Shown: positions 1-8,741, counted from the first letter of the stretch. The stretch is 64,000 nucleotides of DNA from Novosphingobium cyanobacteriorum (GCF_029436685.1 NZ_JAROCY010000022.1:1-64000), one strand, 5' to 3'. Program-made: numbers and translations. The notes: generated from the sequence alone by a model not told the origin.

Positions 1-2
1 AC

Positions 3-65
3 CGGTTGTCTGGTCCGCTCTCCGGTCGGGGCTGCGCCCCTCCCTACGATCAGACCAGACAACCG
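3..65. repeat. 13-bp inverted repeat with G/C-rich loop
   Basis: Bases 3-15 and 53-65 are a perfect 13-bp inverted repeat (cggttgtctggtc / gaccagacaaccg) around a 37-nt loop that itself holds a ggggc/gcccc hairpin. It lies just outside the 3' end of the truncated nucleotidyltransferase gene. It could be part of an IS end or a terminator-like structure; no T-run follows on either strand, so an IS end is favoured. Confidence 0.6.
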
Positions 66-70
66 ATCCT

Positions 71-121
71 ACCGGCCATCATAGTCGCCGCTCAACCGGC
101 CATCGTAGTTGTCGCCGCGCA
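71..121. repeat. Two direct repeats resembling an IS terminal repeat array
   Basis: Bases 71-90 and 95-117 are near-identical direct copies (accggccatc followed by a/gtagt..cgccg). On the minus strand each reads as a gcggcgac...gatggccggt unit. Tandem short terminal repeats are typical of IS21-family ends, and the adjacent reading frame is cut off exactly here, its last nine codons being made of this DNA. I infer the end of an IS element whose body lies left of the window. No transposase is visible in the window at this place. Confidence 0.4.
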
Positions 122-724
122 CATTTCGACCGCATCACGAGCGGTCAATGGCTGGGGCATGGCGAGCTGAGCACCAGACAATTCATGGAGTGCGATGCCC
201 TCGCGCGCGATATCAACCCAGAAGTATTCGCCACGCGTCAGCCCCTGGTTCACCTCGTCCAGGGTATGCACAATGATGTTTACCGGACGCGCAATGGCCT
301 GCTCGCGCATGATCCGGTCCTCGGCGATGTACCAGTATTCGGCGATGTCGGTCAGGTCCGGGTGGCTGACGATGATCAGCAGGTCGTAATCCGACTGATA
401 GCCGTTGCCCGGCTCGTCTACCCAGTCGCCACGGGCATAACTGCCGAACAGCACGATCTTCTGAATCCTGCCATTTTTCTTCCAGGGCTGCGTCGCACGC
501 GAGATCGCGATGGCGAACTCGTCCATCAGGATCTGCGTCACCCGTTCCAGTTCCTGCTGCTGGGCCGGTGGCAAGTGGTCGATGTCCTTCTTCACTGGCG
601 GAGTCTCGCCCGCCGGCGGTTCAGACGCAAGCCTTGCTTGTGCAAAACGAGTCTCCCAAGACGACTGAGATATGGGTTGGCGGGTTGGCGGCTCCGGCGC
701 GGCACTGGCTGCTCTGGCGTCCAA
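92..724 (-). pseudogene. MNT-type nucleotidyltransferase, C-terminally truncated (HEPN part lost)
   Basis: The 210-residue product has the polymerase-beta-like nucleotidyltransferase core: GSYARGDW at about residue 94, then SDYDLLI with the two metal-binding Asp residues. It is clearly paralogous to the MNT-HEPN fusion at 19813-20877 (shared GSYARGDW, DLTDIAE and HTLDEVN/HSLDDVN blocks). That paralog continues with about 120 residues of HEPN domain. This copy stops right after DAVEM and ends in nine residues encoded by the repeat DNA at 92-121. The start is TTG at 724; no in-frame ATG was found nearby. The catalytic core is intact, so a short enzyme could still be made, but loss of the HEPN half by an insertion is the simplest reading. 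Confidence 0.7.
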
Positions 725-861
725 GCGGTGCCTGGGGCGATGCGGCCGGGTCCATCGACATCTGGTTCGGGCAAGCCTGGCTCTTGTCTTCGGCGCCGGG
801 CCGTACCAGCTAGGCAGGGCGCCGCAATCAATCGGTCAAGCTAGAGGCCTGTGAAGAACAG

Positions 862-1206
862 ATGAGTGATATCGAGATCACCCAAGAAGATCGCAATGCG
901 GCGGCGTCAGTGACCGTGCTTTCGAGTATGCGTTCACTCATCCGGCTGGGCAAGTCGGATGATCATCCACTTGTCCAGGCATTTGCCGCCCACCGCAGGT
1001 CTTCAGCGCAGCGAACCATTGTCGGTGTCGCAGCCTGGCTGGACCAAAGCGCGCAGCTCCTGCGCGAGATAGGGTCCGAGCTTGATGATGAGGACCACCT
1101 TGCCACCCGCATCGCCAATGATCGCGCCGAATGCGCGCAGACGATCGCCCAGCTCGACGTAGGGGTGGTGGACAAGCTGGCGCGGCAACACGAGCTGATG
1201 GCCTGA
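862..1206 (+). CDS. Hypothetical protein, 114 aa
   Basis: ATG at 862 follows a purine-rich gaagaa. The 114-residue product is soluble, acidic and predicted mainly helical, with no signal peptide and no family I recognise. Codon third positions are G/C-rich like the real genes nearby, which favours it over the overlapping antisense frames at 938-1280. It sits between two minus-strand genes, the truncated nucleotidyltransferase and the LuxR-like protein, and shows no operon partner. Function unknown. Confidence 0.5.
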   Translation: MSDIEITQEDRNAAASVTVLSSMRSLIRLGKSDDHPLVQAFAAHRRSSAQRTIVGVAAWLDQSAQLLREIGSELDDEDHLATRIANDRAECAQTIAQLDVGVVDKLARQHELMA

Positions 1207-1276
1207 CTGGGTAAATCGCAGCTGCGTGATCTGCGCCGTTTGACAGTCGCAACCGGCATGCAGATCGAGCGGTCAT

Positions 1277-1666
1277 TCACCCACGCAGACGGCGCAGCTT
1301 CTCGGGATTTGCCAGCAGCGGCCTGATCAGGTCGGCTGTCCTGCGGACAGCAAGGTCTTCATCGCTCCTGCGCCAGGCTTCGAACGTTGGAATGAGTTGG
1401 GACTCGGTAATGCCGAGTACCGTGCAGACGTGCCTCACGCGCCGTTTGATACTACCCAAGGTTACGCCCTGTTCGATGGCATAATCAGTGATGCTCTGCC
1501 CCGAGGCAAATGCGGACAGCATGGCATAATGCTTGCCGGTGAGACGGGCGAAGCGCGCTTTCAGGTCCATAAGGTCCAGGTCAATGTCACGCCGTCGTGA
1601 AATCGCACTTCTCCTGCCTCCCGCTGTCTGTCTCTCTGCGGGAAGTGCGGTGTCGTCCCGAGTCAT
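1277..1666 (-). CDS. Small HTH protein, LuxR/sigma-region-4-like
   Basis: A 129-residue basic protein. Residues about 40-90 read as a LuxR/sigma70-region-4-type helix-turn-helix: LTGKHYAMLSAFASG, then SITDYAIEQGVTLGSIKRRV as the two HTH helices. There is no receiver or ligand-binding domain, so this is a stand-alone DNA-binding module followed by a 35-residue helical tail. It is transcribed toward the truncated nucleotidyltransferase gene, with a + strand hypothetical gene between them. The second nucleotidyltransferase locus in this window also has a small sigma-r4-like gene directly upstream, so a regulatory link is possible but unproven. Confidence 0.65.
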   Translation of the reverse strand: MTRDDTALPAERQTAGGRRSAISRRRDIDLDLMDLKARFARLTGKHYAMLSAFASGQSITDYAIEQGVTLGSIKRRVRHVCTVLGITESQLIPTFEAWRRSDEDLAVRRTADLIRPLLANPEKLRRLRG

Positions 1667-1903
1667 TGCTGGTCAGCGCCACCTGCTGCAACCAGCTGTA
1701 CTGTCATAGCCGCCTTAGCTCTCCACGGGGCAGTATCGATGAATACATGGCCGTCAGGCATGCAACCTAACTAGCTGAAATACGGGAAGGTCGGCCCCCG
1801 TGTAAAGCGGCATCTGAGAAATCGCGGCCGTCATGCGGGCGATCGAGACGTCTTTGCAGGAACACACTGAGCCGCGGGCATTTTGTGGTGCGCAAACGCT
1901 CCG

Positions 1904-2398
1904 TCAAGTCGGGCCAACGAAGTCGGACCATTCCTCGAGGAGGCAGACGAGTCTGTCGGAGCGGGGAATGAAAGCTTCATGCATCAGCTGGCCGGCTGTC
2001 GCCTTCTCACCATTCCTGGCATGGTGGAGCACCTCGCCTGCTGCCTGGTGAAACAGGGCATGGGCCCTGATGACATCTTCGAAATAATGGCCTTGCTTTG
2101 CCCGTTCGTCAAAGCTTGGGCTGTAGAGCCAGGTTCCCATCGCGCAGATATCGTCACGCTTTGCCATCTCAGGGGTCATCGTGCTGGTACCCGACAGCAC
2201 GGCTGCCCGGAGCCGCACCTTCCAGGCAAGGTGCGCATGGATCGCGGCCTGTATCTGCCCAGCAAAACGAACAGCCGTCGATGCACCTTCAACGCCCTCG
2301 GTCGGGCCTGGCCGAAGCTGGCTCATCCAGGAATCGCCGGCCGTACACTGCGGCTGCTCGGCTGATGGCCATGGCTCGCTCGGTTCGCATCCCATCAT
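1904..2398 (-). CDS. Stand-alone CZB (chemoreceptor zinc-binding) domain protein
   Basis: A 164-residue protein whose middle carries the CZB signature in order: AHLAWK, then CAMGTWLY, then RAHALFHQAAG. These give the expected 3-His/1-Cys zinc site. CZB domains usually sit at the end of chemoreceptors or diguanylate cyclases and sense zinc or oxidants. Here no signalling domain is attached, so it may act as a partner protein. The start at 2398 overlaps the stop of the upstream ORF in an ATGA, suggesting translational coupling; an internal ATG at 2326 (MSQLRPG) is the alternative and would place the CZB core closer to the N terminus. Confidence 0.7.
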   Translation of the reverse strand: MMGCEPSEPWPSAEQPQCTAGDSWMSQLRPGPTEGVEGASTAVRFAGQIQAAIHAHLAWKVRLRAAVLSGTSTMTPEMAKRDDICAMGTWLYSPSFDERAKQGHYFEDVIRAHALFHQAAGEVLHHARNGEKATAGQLMHEAFIPRSDRLVCLLEEWSDFVGPT

Positions 2399-2685
2399 TC
2401 GCTTGGGCCCGATTCGGTAAGAGTGCGAAGCAGGAACAGCAATTCGGTGTCCTGATCGATTGCTGACGAACTCATGATTGCCGGGGCGAGGCGTCGTCGG
2501 CGACTTGGCAGCATGTGTGCAGTGGGATTGCTGGCCGGGCCCGAGCGCAGGGGGCGATAGACGCCCCTGGTATAGTGGGGCGAGGTAATGACGATGCCGT
2601 CCTGGCCTGCCAGCAAAGCATCAAAGTGACGCTTTGCCCGGTCATATCCAGGTCTGGCCGGACTCCATTTCGATCCTCGCGTCAT
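2395..2685 (-). CDS. Hypothetical basic protein, 96 aa
   Basis: ATG at 2685 has a GAGGGA-like ribosome site just upstream on the minus strand, and the stop overlaps the start of the CZB gene by 4 nt (ATGA). The protein is basic with an Arg-rich middle and an acidic leucine-rich end; I recognise no domain. The coupling to the CZB gene and the ribosome site support it as a real first gene of a two-gene unit, but it could be a chance frame. Confidence 0.4.
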   Translation of the reverse strand: MTRGSKWSPARPGYDRAKRHFDALLAGQDGIVITSPHYTRGVYRPLRSGPASNPTAHMLPSRRRRLAPAIMSSSAIDQDTELLFLLRTLTESGPSE

Positions 2686-3288
2686 GATCCCTCAAGGTCC
2701 CAGATCCGACAAGCGCTGATCGCCTGATCGTCCTGCCACCGACCTTACGACCTCAAGGTAAATTTTTGCCCACTCATCGCCTTGCCCAGCGCGCAAAAAA
2801 CGTCCCGCAAAGGCGTGCAAGATGGTGATTGCCTGCCGACAAGGCTCAGATTCGACTTAGGTCAGGGTCCGGGGGGGCAGAAGGGCTGAGGGGCCTGCCA
2901 AGCTGGCAGCCTTGGCGAGTGACCGGTCCTGGGACATTGCTGAAGGACAGCCCTCGATGTGACTATCTCTTGATTCAGGTCCAGATCAATCAGACAACCC
3001 GTGTCGGCTCCGTCGTGGAGACGGTGAACAGCAGCCTAGTGACGGGCCTGATTGCAGCTTTCCACAAACGAAGTAGGCCTCGCCGCCTTGGAGAGTGACG
3101 AGGCCTACCTGCGTTTGCTCGGTTGTTCCGAGGAACAGGCGATCGAGCATGGTAACCCTAGCCCGAAATTTCATCGACGCAATCCTTAACGTCGGTCCTT
3201 GCACCCGGCCGGTTGCAATCTGCAAATGTCATTTCGGGAGACATGGGTGGTCATTCGAGCCGCACTAGAGCTTTGCGGTCGGCCCCTG
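2686..3288. other. Gene-poor stretch with one strong inverted repeat
   Basis: No gene could be supported. A perfect 10-bp inverted repeat lies at 3073-3082 / 3099-3108 (gtaggcctcg / cgaggcctac) with a 16-nt spacer and no T-run. A short + strand open frame at about 3053-3190 translates in a gene-like way (DEAYLRLLGCSEEQAIEHG) but is only about 45 codons, has a TTG start and matches nothing I know; it may be a remnant. Confidence 0.4.
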
Positions 3289-3513
3289 TCAGGCGCGGTT
3301 GTACGGTGGAATCGAGCGCAAATACCAGTTCTGCGGCCTGGGCCCGTGGTGGAGGAAGGCAAGAACGTGGCGGACGGGACGGGCGAGTTCATGTCTGGTG
3401 CTGCGCGGCAGAGCCTCCAGCGCGACGGTGGCCAGGGCGCACCAGATGATGATGCTCAACGGGATGGCGAAAAACACCCCCCTGCGAAGTCCGCGACTCG
3501 TAACCATGTGCAA
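3289..3513 (-). CDS. Possible small inner-membrane protein, 74 aa
   Basis: The predicted product starts with a basic stretch (GLRRG) followed by a clear hydrophobic segment (VFFAIPLSIIIWCALATVAL) and a hydrophilic tail, the layout of many small single-pass membrane proteins in sphingomonads. Start ATG at 3513 or 3507. No neighbours suggest a role, and overlapping frames exist on both strands, so this is tentative. Confidence 0.35.
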   Translation of the reverse strand: MHMVTSRGLRRGVFFAIPLSIIIWCALATVALEALPRSTRHELARPVRHVLAFLHHGPRPQNWYLRSIPPYNRA

Positions 3514-3884
3514 CCCGGCAAGTTTGTGATTCTGATGAAATGATTGCGCTCAACGGCTTTCCGCAGCCTGAATGGGCCTCGATATTCAATGGTGCTGCGC
3601 GGGAAGGGTGGCGCAAAGGTCGCGTTGAAATGACAGAAGCGGCGTTTGCTTTTGCGCCTGCCTGCCCCCTGTACAAACGAAACTGGTCATGCAGCAAAAC
3701 TTCAAATTGCGCATTGGTGATTTGTAACAAACGTCGCAAAAACTTTCCGACAAAGGTCCGGATCGCGTGGGCTGCAGGCGATTTTCTTGTAGAAATCAAA
3801 GAATGATCCGAAATGGTTTAAACCAATCGGCAGGCATTGTTGGGGGTGGCACGAGATGATATTTTGTAAAATTCTTGGGGGATA
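3514..3884. other. Intergenic region with AT-rich promoter-like part
   Basis: No convincing gene. From about 3690 to 3880 the DNA is clearly more AT-rich than its surroundings (for example attttgtaaaattcttgg near 3861), consistent with the promoter of the XRE gene at 3903 and possibly with foreign DNA. Individual -35/-10 boxes could not be assigned. Confidence 0.4.
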
Positions 3885-3902
3885 TTGACCGGAGTAGCGC
3901 AA

Positions 3903-4145
3903 ATGCAACCTGTTCAATGCAGGATGGCAAGGGCGGGATTGGGCTGGTCTGTAGGACAACTTGCCGAGCGCGCGGGCGTGCATCGCCTCACGATTACCCG
4001 CTTCGAAAGCGGCGCCCCGATCATGGAAGACAACCTCAAAAAGATCCTAAGAGCACTCGTGTCAGGCGGGGCAGCCATTGTTACGGCAGGCAGGCAAGCT
4101 GGCGCTGTTTCCATCCCGCAAGCAAGCCACTGCACGCCTCCGTAA
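3903..4145 (+). CDS. XRE-family HTH transcriptional regulator (short)
   Basis: An 80-residue protein with one Cro/C1-type helix-turn-helix: RMARAGLGWSVGQLAERAGV then HRLTITRFESG, followed by NLKKILRALVSGG as the closing helix. There is no effector domain, like many phage- or toxin-antitoxin-type repressors. ATG at 3903 is chosen because GGAG at 3891-3894 gives good spacing; a TTG at 3885 would add six residues. It faces the minus-strand repeat-protein gene and shares a terminator-like hairpin region with it. Confidence 0.75.
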   Translation: MQPVQCRMARAGLGWSVGQLAERAGVHRLTITRFESGAPIMEDNLKKILRALVSGGAAIVTAGRQAGAVSIPQASHCTPP

Positions 4146-4222
4146 CCGTGTGCTCGTGATTTCCTGTGCCGACAGAGCACAGATGCGGTCCATTGCGATC
4201 GCAGTAATCATCCTCGCACATC

Positions 4223-4254
4223 AAAAAGGCCAAGCCTTGATGAGGCCTGGCCTT
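4223..4254 (-). terminator. Rho-independent terminator of the repeat-protein gene
   Basis: Read on the minus strand, an 11-bp stem with one mismatch (outer arms aaggcca / tggcctt at 4226-4232 and 4248-4254) is followed directly by TTTTT. It lies 40-70 nt past the stop of the 4296-4676 gene and between convergent genes, so it probably ends that transcript. Confidence 0.65.
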
Positions 4255-4295
4255 GACTTGGTTCGCGCTGAAAGAGGTCTCATCGTGCGCAGGGA

Positions 4296-4676
4296 TCAGT
4301 CGCCGGCGTGGGCTCTTCGATACGCGATCGCGCGACGCGTGCGCTCGTTGGCGCGGGCGCAGGCTTGTGCCGTTCCCTGGCAATGCTGGTTGCGATAGGC
4401 GATGCTCTCCCGATCGCGCTGGTTGGCACGTCGGATGGCAGCATTGCGATCGCGGGCGCGATCGGATGCGTGGGCATTGCGATAAGCGATGGCATCACGC
4501 TGACGTTCATTCGCCCGCCTGCAGGCCGCAAGGTCCCCGGAAGGACAATGCGTCTTGCGGTACTCGATGCTGGCGCGATCGCGTGCGTTGGCGCGTTCGA
4601 CGGCGGACGTCTGGGCAAGCGCAGGGGTTGCCACAACTGCGGCAAGGGCGAGAAGCAGGGTGTGGGTCTTGATCAT
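4296..4676 (-). CDS. Secreted small protein with four Arg/Ala-rich repeats
   Basis: Start ATG at 4676 gives a classical signal peptide (KTHTLLLALAAVVATPALAQ, cleavage after ALAQ). The mature part, about 100 residues, is four imperfect copies of a 24-28-residue unit of the form RAN-R-R-(A/S)I-YR-(A/K/T/Q)H. Units 1 and 3 end with Cys-containing links (HCPSGDLAAC and HCQGTAQAC), so each could form one disulfide; units 2 and 4 lack them. The mature protein is very basic. A longer frame to 4769 exists but would bury the signal peptide. The family is unknown to me; a periplasmic or extracellular role is implied only by the signal sequence. Confidence 0.65.
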   Translation of the reverse strand: MIKTHTLLLALAAVVATPALAQTSAVERANARDRASIEYRKTHCPSGDLAACRRANERQRDAIAYRNAHASDRARDRNAAIRRANQRDRESIAYRNQHCQGTAQACARANERTRRAIAYRRAHAGD

Positions 4677-4948
4677 GAGTTCACCGTCGTCGGTTGGCAT
4701 TGAACCGGCAATGAACCTGTGCATGGCCTGTTCCAGCAATTGCGACGTCAGGGCCAGCACATGGGGCAAGGCGGGTTAGCAAGCCCGCCGCCGGGCTGTG
4801 CGGACAGGGCACTTGCGACCAGACATGGAACTCCATGTGGCCTTGAGCACCATCCTCCCGTCGACGGGTCACACGCAACCTCAAGGGTCGATGCGGGACC
4901 CAATCAGTCTCTCGTGTGGGCTTTCACCCGTGCCGGGCCAGTCGCCGG

Positions 4949-6355
4949 CTACTCGCGCAGGGCTTCGTCGCGGATCTTGACGAGTGGCCCGAGGATGTAA
5001 CTCAGGATCGTCTGGTTCCCCGAACGGATCGCCACTTCGCCGATCATGCCCGGCACGACGGGCTTGCCAGGGCCAAAGTCGGCCTTGGCAGCCTCAAGCC
5101 GCACGCGGTAGTAGAGACCACCCTTGGCATCCTGGATTGCGTCTGGCGAAACGTCGGTCACCTTGGCATCGATCGCGCCGTAGACGGTCGCGTCATAGGC
5201 GGAGATCTTCACCCTCGCAGGCAGGCCAGGCCAGATATTGCCGCGATCCTTGGGTGCAACCCTTGCCTCGATGATCACGTGCGAGGCGATCGGGACGATC
5301 TCGGCAACCGGCTCGCCGCCCTTGATGACGCCGCCAACCGTCTGGACATTGAGGCGATTGATCACACCATCGACCGGTGCCCGAATTTCTTCACGCTGGA
5401 ACCGGTCCTGGACCGCCCCGTACTGTTCGTCGGCCTTCGCGAGCTCCAGCCGCAACTGCGTTGCCTGCGCCTTTGCCTGCTCCATCACACTGGTCCAGAT
5501 TTCCCCGCGACGGGCTACGGATTCGCTTACGCCCGCGTACGATTGCGGTATCTGGTTCTGGACGTCGGCGATGCGCGTGCGCAGCGAAAGCAGCGCAGCT
5601 CTCTTTTCGAGGACTTCGCGCTCGGAGATGGCTTCCTCGGCGTAGGCCCGTTCGAGCTTGTCGAGCTGCTGCATCGCAAGGCGCTCTTCGTTTCGCAGAT
5701 TGCCCAGCCTTGCCTGAAGCGAGCTGACTTCAGCCGATTTGGCACGGGCCTGCTGGTCGATGATACCGGCCTGCTGCATGCGCTGGGCGCGGCGTGAGGT
5801 GAACATGCCCACTTCGCTGGCTGCGATCTCGGGGGCCTGGCGCGCCAGATCTGCAGGCGGAACGAATGACCCGGCGCCGGAGATTTCCGCGTCAAGGCGG
5901 GCAAGCATGAGGCGCTTGGCGACCACATCGGTCCGGGCATTCTGCATGTCGGCGCCGGTAACGGCATTGCTGATCCGGATCAGGACCTGGCCCTTGCGGA
6001 CGCGCTGGCCTTCCTGAACGAGGATTTCCTTGACGATGCCGCCTTCAAGATGCTGGACGATCTGGTTCTGTGTCGATGGCAGCACGCGACCTGAGCCGCG
6101 CGTGACCTTGTCGACCGTAAAGAAGCAGGCCCACAAAGCAAAGGCGGCGACAACCACCAGGATTGCAGCGAGTATGCGCGAGGGGGCCGAGAACGAGAGC
6201 CGTGCGCTCCAGGGCATGACTTGTCCGATCGGATGGCTCGGCAGGGTCAGGGCGCCGCCAAGAACACGATTGACTTCACCCGGGCGTACATCTTCGAGAA
6301 GGCTTGCGCCTCCCAGGGACCGGATCACCTTGTCGCGGAACTGCTCGAGCGTCAT
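4949..6355 (-). CDS. HlyD-family type I secretion adaptor (membrane fusion protein)
   Basis: 468 residues, normal for HlyD/PrtE/LapC proteins. An N-terminal cytoplasmic part of about 58 residues is followed by one membrane segment (ILAAILVVVAAFALW, about 61-80), the first half of the lipoyl-like domain (QHLEGGIVKEILVQEGQRV), a long periplasmic coiled coil (about 140-310), the second lipoyl half and barrel (RAPVDGVINRL, then GEPVAEIVP) and a C-terminal beta region. It bridges the inner-membrane ABC exporter and a TolC-type channel. It is divergent from the ABC gene across 148 bp, so the two probably share a regulatory region. Confidence 0.93.
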   Translation of the reverse strand: MTLEQFRDKVIRSLGGASLLEDVRPGEVNRVLGGALTLPSHPIGQVMPWSARLSFSAPSRILAAILVVVAAFALWACFFTVDKVTRGSGRVLPSTQNQIVQHLEGGIVKEILVQEGQRVRKGQVLIRISNAVTGADMQNARTDVVAKRLMLARLDAEISGAGSFVPPADLARQAPEIAASEVGMFTSRRAQRMQQAGIIDQQARAKSAEVSSLQARLGNLRNEERLAMQQLDKLERAYAEEAISEREVLEKRAALLSLRTRIADVQNQIPQSYAGVSESVARRGEIWTSVMEQAKAQATQLRLELAKADEQYGAVQDRFQREEIRAPVDGVINRLNVQTVGGVIKGGEPVAEIVPIASHVIIEARVAPKDRGNIWPGLPARVKISAYDATVYGAIDAKVTDVSPDAIQDAKGGLYYRVRLEAAKADFGPGKPVVPGMIGEVAIRSGNQTILSYILGPLVKIRDEALRE

Positions 6356-6503
6356 CGTCTAGGCCTGATTGTTGTGGCTCGGCGTTTACGCTTCGTTATC
6401 CTTGTTTTTGCTTCATCCTTGTCTACGTGAAAACCTCTAGCCCCCGATTTACTCGCGGTTTTCCATAAACTGGCACTTCACGGGTACCTAAGGGGGAAAC
6501 CAT
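6356..6503. promoter_or_regulatory. Divergent control region between adaptor and ABC exporter genes
   Basis: A 148-bp, relatively AT-rich gap between divergent T1SS genes. It holds a 7-bp inverted repeat (gaaaacc 6429-6435 / ggttttc 6457-6463, 21-nt spacer) and a strong ribosome site (aaggggg) before the ABC start at 6504. Promoters in both directions are expected; exact boxes were not assigned. Confidence 0.5.
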
Positions 6504-8741
6504 ATGAAGCGCCTTCGCGATGCCTTTGTCCGGTTGGCCGCATGCCGCCAGGACATTGCACAAAGGTTCGGCTCCGGACACGAGAGCCCGAGCGTGCGCG
6601 ACTATGTCGAAATGCATCCGATGCCGATGATCGACGCGCTCGTGGCCCTGGGCGCCATGCGCGGCATCGCCACCTGCGGCGAGGCCCTCTCGGCCGCCCT
6701 TCCGGTCTCGCAGGGCCAGCTTGCAGAGCGCTTCGTGCCGCTTGCGCTGTCCCGGATCGGTCTCGAGGCGCACTGGCACGAAATCGCCAATGCCGACTTG
6801 CAGATAAGCGACCTGCCAGTCCTGGCACCCACGGTCGATGGCCGCGCGCTTCTCATCGTTGGCGCGGGCGACGACGACCTCGTGCTGGTTCGCGACGCCG
6901 CCGGCGAGCGTGCCATCCATCTTCTCGATCTTCTCCCCGCGCTTTCGGGCAAAATGCTGCGGACCGGTCACGTCGATCCGGTCAATGGAGCGGGCGAGAG
7001 CCAGGAAAGGGATCTTGTCCGGCGCAATCCCCGCCTCTGGCTGCTTGGTGCCTACCTTGCCGAACGCAAGGTCCTTGTCCGCCTGGTTGCTGCGGCCGCG
7101 CTCCTCAATCTGTGCGCCATGGCGATACCGCTCTATATGCGTGCGATCTACGATCGCGTCGTACCCAACCTTGCGATTTCGAGCCTGTGGGCGCTTTCGG
7201 CGGGAATCGTGATCGTGCTGGTTTTCGAACTCCTGCTCAAGAAGCTCAAGAGCAGCTTTGTCGACGGGCTCGCCGTGCGCGTCGGACAGGCCGTGCAGCA
7301 CCGTGCGGTCACCGCGATCCTGAGGGCGCGCAGCCGCTCGCAAGGCCAGGGGGTCGGTTCGGTGATGACGGCCCTGCGCGACCTCGAGCAGCTTGCCCTG
7401 CTGATCCCGCAGGCCATCGTCACATTCTGTGTCGACCTGCCATTCGTGGTGCTCTTCTTCGCCCTGATCGCCGCGATCGGTGGCATGGTTGTGCTCGGCC
7501 CCCTCGTCGGTGCGGCAGGGCTGCTCGGCTTTGGCATGGTCGCAAACTACGCGCTCAAGGTCGCGAGCCGGCGCTCGAGCAAGCTGGTCCAGGCGCGCAG
7601 CGACCTTATCGCGGAACTGAACGAGGGGTGGACGACGATCAAGGCCAATCGCAGCGAAGGGCTGTTCGAAGGACGCTGGGATGTCCTGTCCGACCATCTG
7701 GCGCTCGGCAACAAGCACGTGCGCCACTGGTCCGAGCTGCCTGCCTCGGTGTCGGGCCTGATCGTGCAATTCGTGACCGTCATGGTGGTGGTGATCGGTG
7801 TCCTTCAGATCAGGGCAGGGATCATGACTTCGGGCGCCCTCATCGCGGTCGTCCTGCTGACCGGAAGGGCCATGGTGCCGGTTGCCGGCACGGTTGCGAT
7901 GTTTGCCCGCCTCTACCAGTCGCTCGCGCAGTTCGAAGCTCTTGCCGCGATTCTCAAGGAAGAAGCCGAGCGCCAGGTTTCCGACCCGGCAATCGGCGAT
8001 GCCCCGATCAAGGGCGCGATTGCGGCGAGCCGCCTTGGCCACCGCTTTGCCGATGCCGCGGCGCCAAGCCTTGTCGATGTCAGCTTCACGATCCGGCCTG
8101 GCGAGAAGATCGCACTCATCGGCAAGTCCGGCTCGGGCAAGTCGACCTTGCTGCAACTCATCGCCGGCCTGGTCCAGCCGCAGGAAGGCCTGCTGACGAT
8201 CGACGGTCATGCGATCGACCGTTTCGCCATTCCCCATCTGCGTCGGTCGGTCGTCTACAGTGCGCAGGACGCCACCATCTTCGATGGAACCTTGTGGCAC
8301 AACATCCTGCTGGGCCTGCCCGAGCCCGATGAGCGCACTGTCGATCGCGCGATCCGTTGCTCGGGCCTCGATTCCTTCGTGGCCCGGACCGCGGAAGGCT
8401 ACATGCGCAAAGCCGGTCCGCGTGGCCAGGCCTTGTCGGGCGGACAACGCCAGGCCCTGCTGCTTGCCCGTGCGCTCGTCCGCGATCCTGCCGTGCTGCT
8501 GCTCGACGAGCCGACCGCTTCGCTTGACGTGGCAAGCGAGCAGAGCGTGATCGCGGGGCTACGTGAAGCCTGCGCAGACAAGACACTGGTTGTTGCAACC
8601 CACCGCCTCGCAGTGCTCGATCTGGTTGATCGGGTGATCTGGCTCGAGGAGGGACGGATCATTGCCGACCGCCCGAAGGCCGAAGTGCTCGCGCGCCTCG
8701 GCGCCCAGGCCGCCCAACGCCACGCCGCCGCGGCGGCGTGA
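6504..8741 (+). CDS. Type I secretion ABC transporter (permease-ATPase, LapB/RtxB type)
   Basis: 745 residues in three parts. Residues about 35-155 form a C39-peptidase-like domain without the catalytic Cys motif, as in LapB/HlyB exporters that recognise but do not cut their substrate. The membrane domain starts near residue 190 (LVAAAALLNLCAMAIPLYM). The ATPase has Walker A GKSGSGKST (about 537-545), signature LSGGQ (about 643), Walker B VLLLDEPTASLD (about 663) and the switch His in THR (about 698). All key residues are present, so it should be active. It leads a same-strand block with the MotB-like, MotA-like and PilZ genes. The likely cargo is one or more of the RTX proteins in this window. 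Confidence 0.93.
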   Translation: MKRLRDAFVRLAACRQDIAQRFGSGHESPSVRDYVEMHPMPMIDALVALGAMRGIATCGEALSAALPVSQGQLAERFVPLALSRIGLEAHWHEIANADLQISDLPVLAPTVDGRALLIVGAGDDDLVLVRDAAGERAIHLLDLLPALSGKMLRTGHVDPVNGAGESQERDLVRRNPRLWLLGAYLAERKVLVRLVAAAALLNLCAMAIPLYMRAIYDRVVPNLAISSLWALSAGIVIVLVFELLLKKLKSSFVDGLAVRVGQAVQHRAVTAILRARSRSQGQGVGSVMTALRDLEQLALLIPQAIVTFCVDLPFVVLFFALIAAIGGMVVLGPLVGAAGLLGFGMVANYALKVASRRSSKLVQARSDLIAELNEGWTTIKANRSEGLFEGRWDVLSDHLALGNKHVRHWSELPASVSGLIVQFVTVMVVVIGVLQIRAGIMTSGALIAVVLLTGRAMVPVAGTVAMFARLYQSLAQFEALAAILKEEAERQVSDPAIGDAPIKGAIAASRLGHRFADAAAPSLVDVSFTIRPGEKIALIGKSGSGKSTLLQLIAGLVQPQEGLLTIDGHAIDRFAIPHLRRSVVYSAQDATIFDGTLWHNILLGLPEPDERTVDRAIRCSGLDSFVARTAEGYMRKAGPRGQALSGGQRQALLLARALVRDPAVLLLDEPTASLDVASEQSVIAGLREACADKTLVVATHRLAVLDLVDRVIWLEEGRIIADRPKAEVLARLGAQAAQRHAAAAA

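Noticed and set aside
4916..5797. 293-codon plus-strand frame inside the HlyD gene
   Set aside because: Shadow of a recognisable HlyD gene; no motif of its own.
6423..8447. 674-codon open frame antisense to the ABC exporter
   Set aside because: It mirrors a high-GC coding frame, has no ribosome site or domain, and the opposite strand has all ABC motifs.
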